Assembly: GCF_007827275.1 (NCBI RefSeq)
Contig: NZ_VISE01000001.1
Span: forward strand, 2,046,001 to 2,110,000
Source: Gillisia sp. Hel_I_86
GTDB taxonomy: Bacteria; Bacteroidota; Bacteroidia; Flavobacteriales; Flavobacteriaceae
Direction: 5' to 3'
DNA length: 64,000 nt
Every line of letters starts with the position of its first letter. Position 1 is the first letter of the stretch. Under the pieces are notes generated by a model that did no database searches, was not told where the DNA came from, and was given only the letters and a program-made list of their open reading frames with translations. Below, piece after piece: positions 31,613 through 41,343 of this stretch. A program made the translations under genes and the position numbers.

Positions 31613-32017
31613 TTATTTATTAACTTTTTCGGGTTTTACAGCAAGAACAATTTTGTATTTGTTCCTATTGGCAATATCCATTACATTAACCGCTTTTTCT
31701 ATGGGCACTCCTTCTTCTGCCCTCAATATAATTGTGGGATCATCTACGCCTGCCAATCTAGTTTTAAGCGTGCTTTCCAAAGCACTATTGCTAATTCTAT
31801 CATTATCTATATAAACCTGAAGATCTTTTGTAATACTTACAGAAAGATTGGATTTATTAGTGGTCTTCCCCTTCGCTTTTGGTAAAATAAGATCCAAAGC
31901 TTCTGGAGTGATTGCCGGAGAAGTCAACATGAAAAATATCAATAACAGAAAAACAATATCTGTCATGGAACTCATACTAAAATCTGCGCTTATTTTATTT
32001 CGACTTCTTAAGTTCAT
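31613..32017 (-). CDS. exbD: ExbD/TolR-type proton-channel subunit
   Basis: 134 residues: N-terminal membrane helix with the conserved Asp in SMTDIVFLLLIFFMLTSP, then a periplasmic domain (ILRAEEGVPIEKAVNVMDI). Partner of the ExbB-type gene one base upstream and of the TonB-type protein downstream. Confidence 0.9.
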   Translation of the reverse strand: MNLRSRNKISADFSMSSMTDIVFLLLIFFMLTSPAITPEALDLILPKAKGKTTNKSNLSVSITKDLQVYIDNDRISNSALESTLKTRLAGVDDPTIILRAEEGVPIEKAVNVMDIANRNKYKIVLAVKPEKVNK

Positions 32018-32018
32018 A

Positions 32019-32720
32019 TTAAGCCGGTTCGTTTAAAAGGTCAAGGAAATCTACAGCTGTAGCTTCCATTTGGTGCACCACTTTATCGGTCTTCACCACT
32101 AAATGGTTATAACCAATATATGCGATAATACCTACAATTAAACCCGCTACGGTAGTGGTCATGGCCGTATAAATACCCTCAGCTAGTGTTCCCATTTCTG
32201 CTTGCCCACTGCTTGTTGCCAAGGTGTGAAAAGCTAAAACCATACCAATTACAGTTCCAAGGAACCCGATCATTGGGGCTGCCCCGGCGATGGTAGCAAG
32301 GATGCTCACGTTCTTTTCCAATTTGTAGACCTCCAATCTTCCAGCATTTTCAATAGCCGTATTGATATCCTCTAATGGACTACCAATTCTTGAAATCCCT
32401 TTTTCGGTAAGTCTGGCAACAGGAGAATTGTTTTGAGCGCATCTAATTTTAGCCGATTCTATATTTCCATTTAGTACGCTATCCTTAATTTGAAGCATAA
32501 AATTGGGATCTACCTGCGTGGCAGCTTTAATTGCAAACAACCGCTCAAAATAAATGTACACGGCTACAAATAATAGCACAAACAAAATTCCGATAATGAT
32601 CTGGCCACCCAAACCACCGCTTAACATTAAATCAAATAATGAAAGGGTTTTCTCTTCTACGACAGGCTCAACCTCTAAGGCTGCTTGAGCAGCGTCGGGA
32701 TCTTGGAAAAAGTTTAACAT
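32019..32720 (-). CDS. exbB: MotA/TolQ/ExbB-type proton-channel subunit
   Basis: 233 residues from ATG 32718-32720 (MLNFFQDPDAAQ), chosen over an upstream ATG that would add 18 atypical residues. Three membrane segments: GGLGGQIIIGILFVLLFVAVYIYF, TIAGAAPMIGFLGTVIGMVLAF (conserved proton-path signature) and TTVAGLIVGIIAYIGY. It powers the TonB module. Confidence 0.9.
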   Translation of the reverse strand: MLNFFQDPDAAQAALEVEPVVEEKTLSLFDLMLSGGLGGQIIIGILFVLLFVAVYIYFERLFAIKAATQVDPNFMLQIKDSVLNGNIESAKIRCAQNNSPVARLTEKGISRIGSPLEDINTAIENAGRLEVYKLEKNVSILATIAGAAPMIGFLGTVIGMVLAFHTLATSSGQAEMGTLAEGIYTAMTTTVAGLIVGIIAYIGYNHLVVKTDKVVHQMEATAVDFLDLLNEPA

Positions 32721-32777
32721 AGATAAAATTAGGTTTGTTAGTGTAACGTGAGATTGTAAATTTAATTGTAGCAAAAT

Positions 32778-34004
32778 CTATACTAATTGTTTTAATGCAA
32801 TTTCAAAAGCAGTACTACTAATACCAGTTTTGGAACTATTATTATCAAACGTGTTCTGAATTGCATTTTTTATCGTCATTGAAGTATCATTAAATATAGC
32901 TTCATCTGTCATTTGCACTCGTCTCTCCATAAAATAAGCAAATACTCTTGCCATCCCGCAATTTGCAATAAAATCTGGCACAACACTTACTTTTTCATCG
33001 GCATATTCCATAATAGGCCCAAAGAAAATTTCCTTGTCTGCAAATGGCACATTTGCCCCACTGGAAATCATTTCCAATCCACCATCTATTAATCTTGCCA
33101 CTTGGTCTTTAGTTACCAATCTAGATGCTGCACAAGGAGCAAATATGTCAGCATTCAAATCCCAGATCTTATCGTTGATCTCTTCAAAAGGGATCAAGTT
33201 TGGATGTTTCAAAGTATTCCCATCCTTGTTAAGGAACAATTCTTTTATTTCTTCAAATGAAAACCCGTCTTCATTTATCAATCCTCCAACACGATCTATA
33301 ATTCCTATTACCTTAACACCCATTTGAGACAAGTAATAAGCCGCTGCGGATCCTACATTCCCAAATCCTTGAACGATCGCTTTTTTTCCTTTTACATCCC
33401 CTCCATAAATTGAATAGTAATGTTTCACAGCTTCTGCAACCCCGTAACCGGTGATCATATCGGCTACGGTATATTTTCTTGACACATCTGGGGAATAGGT
33501 TGAATTCTCTAGAACCTTTATCACCCCTTGACGTAACTGTCCAATTCTATTGATCTTGTCTGCTTCTGTAGGCTGAAAATGCCCATTAAAAACACCTTCC
33601 TGCGGATGCCAAACGCCACAATTTTCGGTTATTGGAATTACTTCATGAATTTCATCCACATTCAAATCCCCACCGGTTCCATAATAACTTTTCAATAAAG
33701 GAGAAACCACCTTATACCATCTTTCCAAAACCCCTTTTTTACGAGGATCGTTGGGATCGAAATTTATACCAGATTTCGCTCCGCCAATTGCTGGTCCAGA
33801 AACGGTAAATTTTACCTCCATGGTCTTAGCAAGAGAAAGCACCTCATTCATATCCAGTCCCTTTCTCATTCTAGTTCCTCCACCGGCAGCTCCACCTCTA
33901 AGGGAGTTTATCACAGTCCATCCTTCCGCTTCGGTTTCAGCATCTTTCCAGTTAAAAACAATCTCGGGCTCCTTGTTTTCGTATAAATCGAGTAAATCTT
34001 TCAT
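32778..34004 (-). CDS. Glu/Leu/Phe/Val dehydrogenase
   Basis: 408 residues of the amino-acid dehydrogenase family: GGAAGGGTRMRKG, GPAIGGAKSGINFDP (catalytic Lys), TGGDLNVDEIHEV and the nucleotide motif QGFGNVGSAAAYYL. The substrate cannot be told from sequence alone (Leu/Val or Glu). A single gene between the exb module and anmK. Confidence 0.88.
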   Translation of the reverse strand: MKDLLDLYENKEPEIVFNWKDAETEAEGWTVINSLRGGAAGGGTRMRKGLDMNEVLSLAKTMEVKFTVSGPAIGGAKSGINFDPNDPRKKGVLERWYKVVSPLLKSYYGTGGDLNVDEIHEVIPITENCGVWHPQEGVFNGHFQPTEADKINRIGQLRQGVIKVLENSTYSPDVSRKYTVADMITGYGVAEAVKHYYSIYGGDVKGKKAIVQGFGNVGSAAAYYLSQMGVKVIGIIDRVGGLINEDGFSFEEIKELFLNKDGNTLKHPNLIPFEEINDKIWDLNADIFAPCAASRLVTKDQVARLIDGGLEMISSGANVPFADKEIFFGPIMEYADEKVSVVPDFIANCGMARVFAYFMERRVQMTDEAIFNDTSMTIKNAIQNTFDNNSSKTGISSTAFEIALKQLV

Positions 34005-34069
34005 GTATAATTCGGTTTGAACGCAAATATAAAAAACAAAACCACCCTTAAGGAGAAAATCACAAAATA

Positions 34070-35134
34070 TTAGGGCTCATAAACCAAGCCTGCACAATGA
34101 TCATATTCTGCTCCAGTTACCGAGCTTAATACATTTATCTCTTCTCTTAATTTTAGTACTCCCAAGAACCCAAAGATCACGGCTTCTTTAAAATTTACAA
34201 TTTCTGAAGCAGGAATAGAGAGCTTGGCAGTTGTTTTTTGTTGAAGAAGTTCCATTAAAAAGTTATTAAAAACACCTCCACCAGTAAACAGGGCTTCAAC
34301 GTTGGGATCATCTTTCATGTTTTTTGCTATTTCTGAAGCTATATGTTGACAATAAGTATTCATTATTGAAGGGATATCTTCTTCAAAACTCTTCAAAATG
34401 GGTAAAATCGAGCTATTTACCCATTCCATACCCAATGATTTAGGAGAATTCAACTTATAAAAAGGAAGCGCTTCAAGTAGTTCATAGAGATCAGGATCAA
34501 ATTTTCCAGATCTTGCAATTTTCCCACCATCATCATATTCTTTCCCTAGTTTTTCTGAATAGTAATTAAGCACCGTGTTCACAGCGCATATATCGTAGGC
34601 AATTCTATCCCCATCTTTATTTGTAGAGATATTGGCAAATCCGCCCAGGTTTACACAATAAGTATATGGTGCAAACAACAGTTGATCTCCTATTGGAACT
34701 AAGGGCGCCCCTTGACCACCCAAACCTACATCCTGCACTCGAAAATCACAGACCACTCTTGCTCCCAGAAGCGCTGCCAACTTGGGAAGATTTCCAATTT
34801 GCAAGGTGAATCCATTTTCCGGCTCATGTTTTATAGTGTGCCCATGACTACATACCGCATCAAGTTTTTTGGTTGAATGTTTATCCATAAAATTTGAAAT
34901 AATCGTGGCTAGATAGCTTGTATACTCTTCGTCCAACTCCTCTAATTCTCGATAAGTGCAATTTAACCCATCATTCAATTTTTTTTTCCATTCCGGGCTA
35001 TATCGGGTAGTTTCGGCTTTCAGAATTTTAAAATGCCATTGAGAATCCTTGGTAAAATGAATATATGCTAGATCCACCCCATCCAAAGAAGTTCCAGACA
35101 TCACTCCCAATACCTTATAGTCAATTGTTTTCAT
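34070..35134 (-). CDS. anmK: Anhydro-N-acetylmuramic acid kinase
   Basis: 354 residues from the ATG at 35134 (MKTIDYKVLGVMSGTSLDGVD), preferred over an upstream start. Motifs: GVMSGTSLDGVD, CSHGHTIKHEP, GGQGAPLVPIGD, VNLGGFANIS and ALFTGGGVFNN. It phosphorylates and opens 1,6-anhydro-MurNAc from cell-wall recycling. Divergent from the acyl-CoA dehydrogenase gene. Confidence 0.93.
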   Translation of the reverse strand: MKTIDYKVLGVMSGTSLDGVDLAYIHFTKDSQWHFKILKAETTRYSPEWKKKLNDGLNCTYRELEELDEEYTSYLATIISNFMDKHSTKKLDAVCSHGHTIKHEPENGFTLQIGNLPKLAALLGARVVCDFRVQDVGLGGQGAPLVPIGDQLLFAPYTYCVNLGGFANISTNKDGDRIAYDICAVNTVLNYYSEKLGKEYDDGGKIARSGKFDPDLYELLEALPFYKLNSPKSLGMEWVNSSILPILKSFEEDIPSIMNTYCQHIASEIAKNMKDDPNVEALFTGGGVFNNFLMELLQQKTTAKLSIPASEIVNFKEAVIFGFLGVLKLREEINVLSSVTGAEYDHCAGLVYEP

Positions 35135-35227
35135 ACTTGTAAAAATAATTATTCTTAATTGAATATTAGGGGTCAAAAAGGTATCTTTGGGCACTTTAAA
35201 AAATGAATTTTTAAAATAAATTACCTA

Positions 35228-36370
35228 ATGGATTTTAAACTTACAGAAGAGCACATAATGATTCGTGATGCTGCGAGGGATTTTGCTAACAGCGAACTTT
35301 TACCGGGAGTAATTGAAAGAGATGAAAAACAAGAATTCCCAACCGAGCAAATCAAAAAAATGGGAGAACTCGGTTTCTTGGGAATGATGGCTTCCCCAGA
35401 ATATGGTGGTGGCGGAATGGATACCGTATCTTATGTGCTGGCAATGGAAGAAATTTCCAAGATAGATGCATCAGCTTCTGTGGTAATGTCTGTAAACAAT
35501 TCTTTGGTTTGTTGGGGATTGGACACTTTTGGGTCTCCAGAACAAAAGGAAAAATACCTTGCCAAATTGACCACTGGAGAGTCTATAGGCGCATTTTGTT
35601 TATCTGAGCCAGAAGCGGGCAGTGATGCCACCTCACAACAAACTACGGCAATAGATCACGGAGATCATTATATCTTAAATGGAACTAAAAATTGGATCAC
35701 TAACGGAAAGACGGCAGATTTCTATTTAGTAATTGCACAAACAGATCGTGAAAAGAAACATAAAGGGATCAATGCTTTTATAGTTGAAAAAACTTGGAAA
35801 GGTTTCGAAATTGGCCCTAAAGAACAAAAATTGGGAATTAGAGGAAGTGACACCCATTCATTGATTTTTAACGACGTAAAAGTTCCGAAAGAAAATAGAA
35901 TTGGAGAAGATGGCTTCGGGTTTAAATTCGCTATGAAAACACTAGCTGGAGGAAGAATTGGAATCGCTGCACAAGCCTTAGGAATTGCAGGAGGAGCTTA
36001 TGAGCTTGCTTTAAAATATTCTAAAGTAAGAAAAGCATTTGGAACCGAAATTTGTAACCACCAGGCAATAGCTTTTAAATTGGCAGATATGCACGTTTCT
36101 ATTGAAGCTGCAAGAATGTTGGTAATGAAAGCAGCTGTAGATAAGGATAACAAAGAGAATTACGATCTTTCTGGAGCTATGGCAAAATTATATGCGTCTC
36201 AAGTTGCTATGGATGTAGCAGTAGAAGCAGTGCAAGTTCACGGTGGAAATGGATATGTAAAGGAATATCATGTAGAACGTATGATGCGGGATGCAAAGAT
36301 CACACAGATTTACGAAGGAACTTCAGAAATACAAAAAATAGTGATTTCCAGAAGTATTATCAACGCATAA
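35228..36370 (+). CDS. Acyl-CoA dehydrogenase
   Basis: 380 residues: FCLSEPEAGSDATS (FAD region), WITNG, VHGGNGYVKEYHVERMMRDAKITQIYEGTSEIQ with the catalytic Glu of short/medium-chain enzymes. It oxidises acyl-CoA to enoyl-CoA with FAD. Length is normal for the family. Confidence 0.93.
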   Translation: MDFKLTEEHIMIRDAARDFANSELLPGVIERDEKQEFPTEQIKKMGELGFLGMMASPEYGGGGMDTVSYVLAMEEISKIDASASVVMSVNNSLVCWGLDTFGSPEQKEKYLAKLTTGESIGAFCLSEPEAGSDATSQQTTAIDHGDHYILNGTKNWITNGKTADFYLVIAQTDREKKHKGINAFIVEKTWKGFEIGPKEQKLGIRGSDTHSLIFNDVKVPKENRIGEDGFGFKFAMKTLAGGRIGIAAQALGIAGGAYELALKYSKVRKAFGTEICNHQAIAFKLADMHVSIEAARMLVMKAAVDKDNKENYDLSGAMAKLYASQVAMDVAVEAVQVHGGNGYVKEYHVERMMRDAKITQIYEGTSEIQKIVISRSIINA

Positions 36371-36423
36371 CGTTCACTATCACTTAACCAAGTTTTTAAA
36401 TTATTTTACTTTGTATTTAATAG

Positions 36424-36445
36424 CGGTGCGTAATTCGGTGCGTAA
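36424..36445. repeat. Two direct CGGTGCGTAA repeats
   Basis: CGGTGCGTAA at 36424-36433 and 36436-36445, 12 bp apart, sharing sequence with 29055-29064. Likely integrase arm sites of an attachment remnant. Confidence 0.5.
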
Positions 36446-36462
36446 AAATTTAGGATAAGGCC

Positions 36463-36482
36463 TTAGGCTTTATAAAGCCTAA
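36463..36482. terminator. 20-bp perfect palindrome after the acyl-CoA dehydrogenase gene
   Basis: TTAGGCTTTA/TAAAGCCTAA is exactly self-complementary, about 95 bp past the stop of the dehydrogenase gene. There is no T tract; a hairpin or protein site. Confidence 0.5.
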
Positions 36483-36504
36483 AGAAATAAGATTATGGAT
36501 AGTT

Positions 36505-36545
36505 CCTCATTGCCCACAAAAGAAAAGCCTTCCATTTTGGAGGGC
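36505..36545. repeat. 41-bp att-like repeat, inverted copy
   Basis: Exact reverse complement of 29140-29180, holding the last 11 bases of tRNA-Val (CCTCATTGCCC) and the tRNA terminator without the rest of the tRNA. A typical attR-style relic. Confidence 0.8.
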
Positions 36546-36642
36546 CTTTTTGTGTCTTCTATTTAGAGTTTTTAATTCTACACCTTAAATACTTTGTGGA
36601 TTAGTCCCGTGGTGCCTAAATCGATAAGAAGAGTATAATCAA

Positions 36643-37944
36643 CTATTGTGATGCTTTCTTTAACTTTAAAACCTCCAAAACACGTTCTAAAGCCATTCCT
36701 CTGGAGCCTTTAATAAGAATATAGGAATTTTGAACTTCTTCGGTTTCAAGATTTAATTGAAGGTCAGAAAAGTTTTCGAATTTCTTTATTTTTTGATTTT
36801 TTGATTGCGTCTTGAAAAAATTTTTACCGACAAGAAATATTTGTTTTAGGTTCAAGTTTTTCAGAAAGTCAACAATATATTGATGTTCTTCTTCGGAAGT
36901 TGCTCCAAGTTCAAACATATCTCCTAAAATGACTATCTTATTATCGGCGGGATTGGCTTTAAAACTTTCTAAAGCGGCCTTCATACTGGTGGGATTTGCA
37001 TTATAGGCATCCATTAGTATTGCATTGCTCCCACATTTTACAATTTGAGAACGATTGTTTTTAGGGGAGTAGTTAAAAATGGCTTTTTGAATACTTTCTA
37101 TGGGAATTTTAAAGTAAAGCCCAATACATATGGAAGCGGCTATATTTAGGGCATTATAGTTCCCTGTGAGCTGACTTTTAATAGTAGTTTCTTGGTATTG
37201 CACTTCGGCTAGGGTTTTGGAGTTGTCATAATCAATAATAACGTCAGCACTGTTTGATTCTCCGAAAGTAAATATGTTATGGTAATCTATTTGTTTTAGC
37301 TGAATGGGGTCATCAATGTTCAGGAACAGTTTTCCGTTAAATGCCTTCAAATAGTTGTATAATTCGCTTTTTGCCGCGACGACTCCCTCTAAACTTCCAA
37401 AACCTTCCAGATGTGCTTTCCCGAAATTTGTGATATAACCATAATTGGGCCTGGCTATTTCGCATAATTTTTCAATCTCTTTATGATGGTTTGCACCCAT
37501 TTCCACTATGCCAAATTCAGTTTTTGAATTCATGGACAGTAATGTGAGAGGAACCCCAATATGATTGTTTAAATTTCCCACAGTGGCTATAGTATTGAAC
37601 TTTTTCTTTAATACGGCATGTATTAATTCCTTACTGGTCGTTTTTCCATTGCTCCCCGTAATGGCAAGGATTGGAATATTTAAGAATTTACGATGATAGG
37701 TGCTTAGCTTTTGGAGCGTATCCAATACATTGTCTACTAAAATATAGCGCTCATTTTGTTCGTCTATTTCTTTATCTATAATGGCATGACTTGCACCTTT
37801 GGACAAGGCTTTTTTGGCAAATAAATTGCCGTTAAAGTGGTTCCCTGTTAAAGCGAAAAATAATTGATTGGTTTTGATTGCTCGAGTATCTGTAGCCACG
37901 CCTTTGCTTTCAAGAAATAGCTGATGTAATGTTTCTATATTCAT
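36643..37944 (-). CDS. murF: UDP-N-acetylmuramoyl-tripeptide--D-alanyl-D-alanine ligase
   Basis: 433 residues of the Mur ligase family: TDTRAIKTNQLFFALTG, ITGSNGKTTSKELIHAVL (P-loop), TVGNLNNHIGVPLTLL, FGIVEMGANHHKEI, ILMDAYNANPTSMKAAL. It adds D-Ala-D-Ala to the peptidoglycan precursor. Next to gldJ on the same strand, a neighbourhood common in Flavobacteriaceae. Confidence 0.94.
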   Translation of the reverse strand: MNIETLHQLFLESKGVATDTRAIKTNQLFFALTGNHFNGNLFAKKALSKGASHAIIDKEIDEQNERYILVDNVLDTLQKLSTYHRKFLNIPILAITGSNGKTTSKELIHAVLKKKFNTIATVGNLNNHIGVPLTLLSMNSKTEFGIVEMGANHHKEIEKLCEIARPNYGYITNFGKAHLEGFGSLEGVVAAKSELYNYLKAFNGKLFLNIDDPIQLKQIDYHNIFTFGESNSADVIIDYDNSKTLAEVQYQETTIKSQLTGNYNALNIAASICIGLYFKIPIESIQKAIFNYSPKNNRSQIVKCGSNAILMDAYNANPTSMKAALESFKANPADNKIVILGDMFELGATSEEEHQYIVDFLKNLNLKQIFLVGKNFFKTQSKNQKIKKFENFSDLQLNLETEEVQNSYILIKGSRGMALERVLEVLKLKKASQ

Positions 37945-38077
37945 TACTTAAATATGTTAAATAGCAAACGGTTCAAAAAGTAGTTTTTCGAATTTCAAAT
38001 AAATTAGAAACCTAAGATCCTAATTATAATAAACGAAAAATAAACTTTTTAAACCGCTTTATCCAAAAACATCAAGA

Positions 38078-39745
38078 TTAATTCCTTGCCGTTTTGTTTT
38101 TGTCTTTAGATTTAGAACCAACCCTAGACATAGCGTTTCTAAACCCAATATAGTCTGTAGCCATATCTTGAGGGAAATATCTTCTTTGAGACGGATCCAA
38201 CCAATATGCTCTATCTCTCCAAGAACCACCCTTATATACGCGAACCTCATCACTAACTAAAGTAGTTCTGCTAGTTTCATCATAGTTGGGTTTTACAGTT
38301 CCTATACTATCTGTATCTGTACTAAATTGAGGGGAATTATACATTCTCTTGGAAGGGTTCGAAATTTCATTGAATGGTTCGTAATACCTTGTAGAACTCT
38401 TATCTCCATCACGGAAGTTTCTGTTGTCGCTTTCGTTAAAATTTGTTCTTAGATAAGTGTCCTTTTCATTAATTGGCACTTGAGCCAATTCTCCTGGAAG
38501 AGCCCTGGCCATAATCCTTCCACTACTTAAAGTGTCATATACAACACCATCTGGTGCTACAACTTTTACAGTACCATCATCGTTGATAGCGTTCTTGGTG
38601 TACACATTTCCTCTGTAGTAGTTGAAGTCGTTAAACTCATCATCTACTATAGGCCTATAAACATCGGCTACCCATTCTGCCACGTTTCCGGCCATATCAT
38701 AAAGGCCATAATCGTTTGCTTCGTAAGATTTCACTTCGGCGGTAATGTCAGCGCCATCATCGCTCCAACCTGCGATTCCGCCATAATCACCTTCGCCTTG
38801 TTTAAAATTGGCTAGTTGATCACCTTGTCTTTTAACATCTCCAGAACGAGTGTATTGACCATCCCATGGGTATTTTTTTCTACCGCGGTAAACGTTATAG
38901 TTTCTAATGCCTACCAGTCCTAAAGCTGCATATTCCCATTCTGCTTCTGTAGGCAATCTGTATTCAGGTAATAGTACACCGTCTTTTCGTTGGATATAGA
39001 TATTTTTGGAATTGCTAGTGTCCTTTGCAGTTCCTAGTTTATCTGCATTTTTACCTCCCCTTGTAATACTATCATTGCCACCATAAGTTCTGGTTGGAGC
39101 ATTCAAGTACGTTTCAGTATCAAAAGTGGTTCCTCCATCAACATCTGTATAGCGGGCTCCTTTTTTGGAATATCCTTCTTGCTCTAATTTAAGTTCATTT
39201 ACCCTGTTGGTCCTCCATTTGCTGAATTCGGTTGCCTGAATCCAGTTAACTCCCACCACAGGATAATTTGAATATGCAGGGTGACGTAAATAATTATTCA
39301 CCATGGTTTCGTTGAAGCCTAATCGGTTTCTCCAAACCAAAGTATCTGGCACGGCACCAGTATAGATATTTTTATAATTTGGTTCACTTGGCGGGAAGAT
39401 ATTTTTTAACCAATCCAAGTATTCCATATACATGATATTCGTGACTTCGGTTTCGTCCATATAAAAAGACTGAACGTGCTGCTGGGTAGGGGTGTTGTTC
39501 CAGTCATGCATTACATCATCCTGCACTCTTCCCATGGTAAAGGTCCCGCCTTCCACAAAAACAAGCCCAGGTCCAGTTTCCTGTTCCTTATAATTTGTTT
39601 TGTATTGGAAACCGCCTTCTTTAGAATTAATATCCCATCCAGTAGCTCTTGAGTTGTTTTTGTAATCTTTAGAATTGTTACAACTAAACAAACTAGCGCC
39701 TATAGCGATAGCAAATAGTGTCTTAAAGGCAACATTAGTCCTCAT
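38078..39745 (-). CDS. gldJ: Gliding motility lipoprotein GldJ
   Basis: 555 residues with a lipoprotein signal (GASLFSC, Cys 22) and a formylglycine-generating-enzyme (SUMF1)-like domain: FVEGGTFTMGRVQDDVMHDWNN, MDETEVTNIMYMEYL, YRLPTEAEWEYAA, YDMAGNVAEWVADVY and KGGSWRDRAYWLDPSQRRY. This is the size and layout of GldJ, an outer-membrane lipoprotein essential for gliding and type IX secretion. It is divergent from porV. Confidence 0.93.
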   Translation of the reverse strand: MRTNVAFKTLFAIAIGASLFSCNNSKDYKNNSRATGWDINSKEGGFQYKTNYKEQETGPGLVFVEGGTFTMGRVQDDVMHDWNNTPTQQHVQSFYMDETEVTNIMYMEYLDWLKNIFPPSEPNYKNIYTGAVPDTLVWRNRLGFNETMVNNYLRHPAYSNYPVVGVNWIQATEFSKWRTNRVNELKLEQEGYSKKGARYTDVDGGTTFDTETYLNAPTRTYGGNDSITRGGKNADKLGTAKDTSNSKNIYIQRKDGVLLPEYRLPTEAEWEYAALGLVGIRNYNVYRGRKKYPWDGQYTRSGDVKRQGDQLANFKQGEGDYGGIAGWSDDGADITAEVKSYEANDYGLYDMAGNVAEWVADVYRPIVDDEFNDFNYYRGNVYTKNAINDDGTVKVVAPDGVVYDTLSSGRIMARALPGELAQVPINEKDTYLRTNFNESDNRNFRDGDKSSTRYYEPFNEISNPSKRMYNSPQFSTDTDSIGTVKPNYDETSRTTLVSDEVRVYKGGSWRDRAYWLDPSQRRYFPQDMATDYIGFRNAMSRVGSKSKDKNKTARN

Positions 39746-40097
39746 ATTTTGTTCTGTTTATGTAGTAATTTAGGCTTTGCAATATAGTGATTAACGTGAA
39801 AAGTACAAGTTTATTTTGTCTTAATCAAAATGGGTTAAACAGTTAACATTCTTGAGGCTTACCACTTTTTTGGTAAATTTAATATATCCACAAAAGTAAT
39901 ACTTAATATCAAGGTTTAAAATATTTTTGGTTAAGCTTGTGAAAACGAGTGGATGGATGCAATAAAAACAACAAATTGCAGTTTTAATAGAATCGTTGGG
40001 TTTTTACGAATTCTAATGAAATACAACGTAAAATTGCTGGGAGGAACATCTCTTAACAAGAATAAAAATATATATTTGTTAAAGACTAAATAATGTG
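39746..40097. other. Intergenic stretch between gldJ and porV, 352 bp
   Basis: No gene or gene remnant. It holds both divergent promoters; a TATATTTG element at 40071-40078, 19 bp before the porV start, resembles the Bacteroidota -7 box. The porU gene often found here in relatives is absent. Confidence 0.5.
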
Positions 40098-41258
40098 ATG
40101 AAAAAAATTACGATACTTTTTCTTGGATTTTCCCTCTTATCAAATTCGCTTATGTTTTCCCAAGAGGAACGGGATAGGGTTATAACCACAGCCGTTCCTT
40201 TCTTATTGATCGCAGCCGATGCTAGAGCAGCTGGAATGGGGGATCAAGGGGTCGCAACTTCTGCAGATGCCTTTTCTCAACAATGGAACCCAGCTAAATA
40301 TGCATTTATAAATAGTGAGCAAGGTGTAGGTGTGTCCTACACGCCTTATCTAAGCAGTATAGTGAATGATATATTTTTGGGGAACCTTACTTATTTTAAT
40401 AGGCTTGACGAAAAAAGTGCCGTTGCGGTAAGTTTGAGATATTTTAGCTTAGGGTCTATTGAAGCTCAGGAAGGCTTTGGAGATGAACCTTTACTATTGA
40501 GCCCAAATGAATTAACCTTTGATCTTTCTTATTCGTTGCGATTAGCTGAAAATTTTTCCATGGCAGTTGCAGGGCGGTATTTGAGGTCTGATCTTAAGTT
40601 GTCCATAGGCAGTGAAGATGCTACCGCTGCTTCCACTTTTGGGGTAGATGTAGCGGCCTTCTATCAAAGTAGCGATATTGTTTTTTCAAATTTTGATGGA
40701 CGCTTTAGAGCTGGCATGAATATTTCCAACATTGGGCCAAAAATCAAGTATGATGAGGTAGGTCAGGAAAATTTTATTCCAACCAATTTAAAAGTTGGGG
40801 GAGGTTTCGACTTTATTTTTGATCCATCAAATAGATTAGGGACTTATCTTGAATTTAATAAATTATTAGTTCCTACGCCACAGGATTTTAATAATAATGG
40901 GGTAATTGGTGATAGTGAAGATGATGAAGAATATAATAGTATTGGAGCTATTCAAGGGATTTTTAAATCTTTTGGTGATGCGCCAGATGGTTTTAGGGAA
41001 GAATTAAAAGAGATTACTTGGGCGCTTGGCGCTGAATATGTTTATCAGGATCAATTTTCCCTTAGAACTGGGTATTTTAATGAAAGCGATACAAAAGGTT
41101 CAAGAAAATTTGTTGCCATAGGAGCTGGTTTCAAATATGCTCCGGTAGTTATAGATGTTTCTTATTTGTTTTCTACTTCTAATGTAGTAAGTCCTTTAGA
41201 AGGAACCCTTAGATTTGGATTGGTCTTTAATTTTGGTGAAGAATACGACGATAATTAA
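40098..41258 (+). CDS. porV: Type IX secretion outer-membrane protein PorV
   Basis: 386 residues from ATG 40098 (a GTG just before it is also in frame). Signal peptide to LMFSQ, then a FadL/PorV-type beta barrel: FLLIAADARAAGMGDQGVATSADAFSQQWNPAKYAF is the family's hallmark N-terminus, and the last strand ends in FNFGEEYDDN. PorV shuttles T9SS substrates at the outer membrane with the PorU sortase. Confidence 0.93.
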   Translation: MKKITILFLGFSLLSNSLMFSQEERDRVITTAVPFLLIAADARAAGMGDQGVATSADAFSQQWNPAKYAFINSEQGVGVSYTPYLSSIVNDIFLGNLTYFNRLDEKSAVAVSLRYFSLGSIEAQEGFGDEPLLLSPNELTFDLSYSLRLAENFSMAVAGRYLRSDLKLSIGSEDATAASTFGVDVAAFYQSSDIVFSNFDGRFRAGMNISNIGPKIKYDEVGQENFIPTNLKVGGGFDFIFDPSNRLGTYLEFNKLLVPTPQDFNNNGVIGDSEDDEEYNSIGAIQGIFKSFGDAPDGFREELKEITWALGAEYVYQDQFSLRTGYFNESDTKGSRKFVAIGAGFKYAPVVIDVSYLFSTSNVVSPLEGTLRFGLVFNFGEEYDDN

Positions 41259-41343
41259 AAATTTGTATATTTCCGGCAGTTCGTGGTGTTTCTATAATAA
41301 TATAGTGACCATATTAAGGCGAAAAAAAAACCAAGCAATTTAG

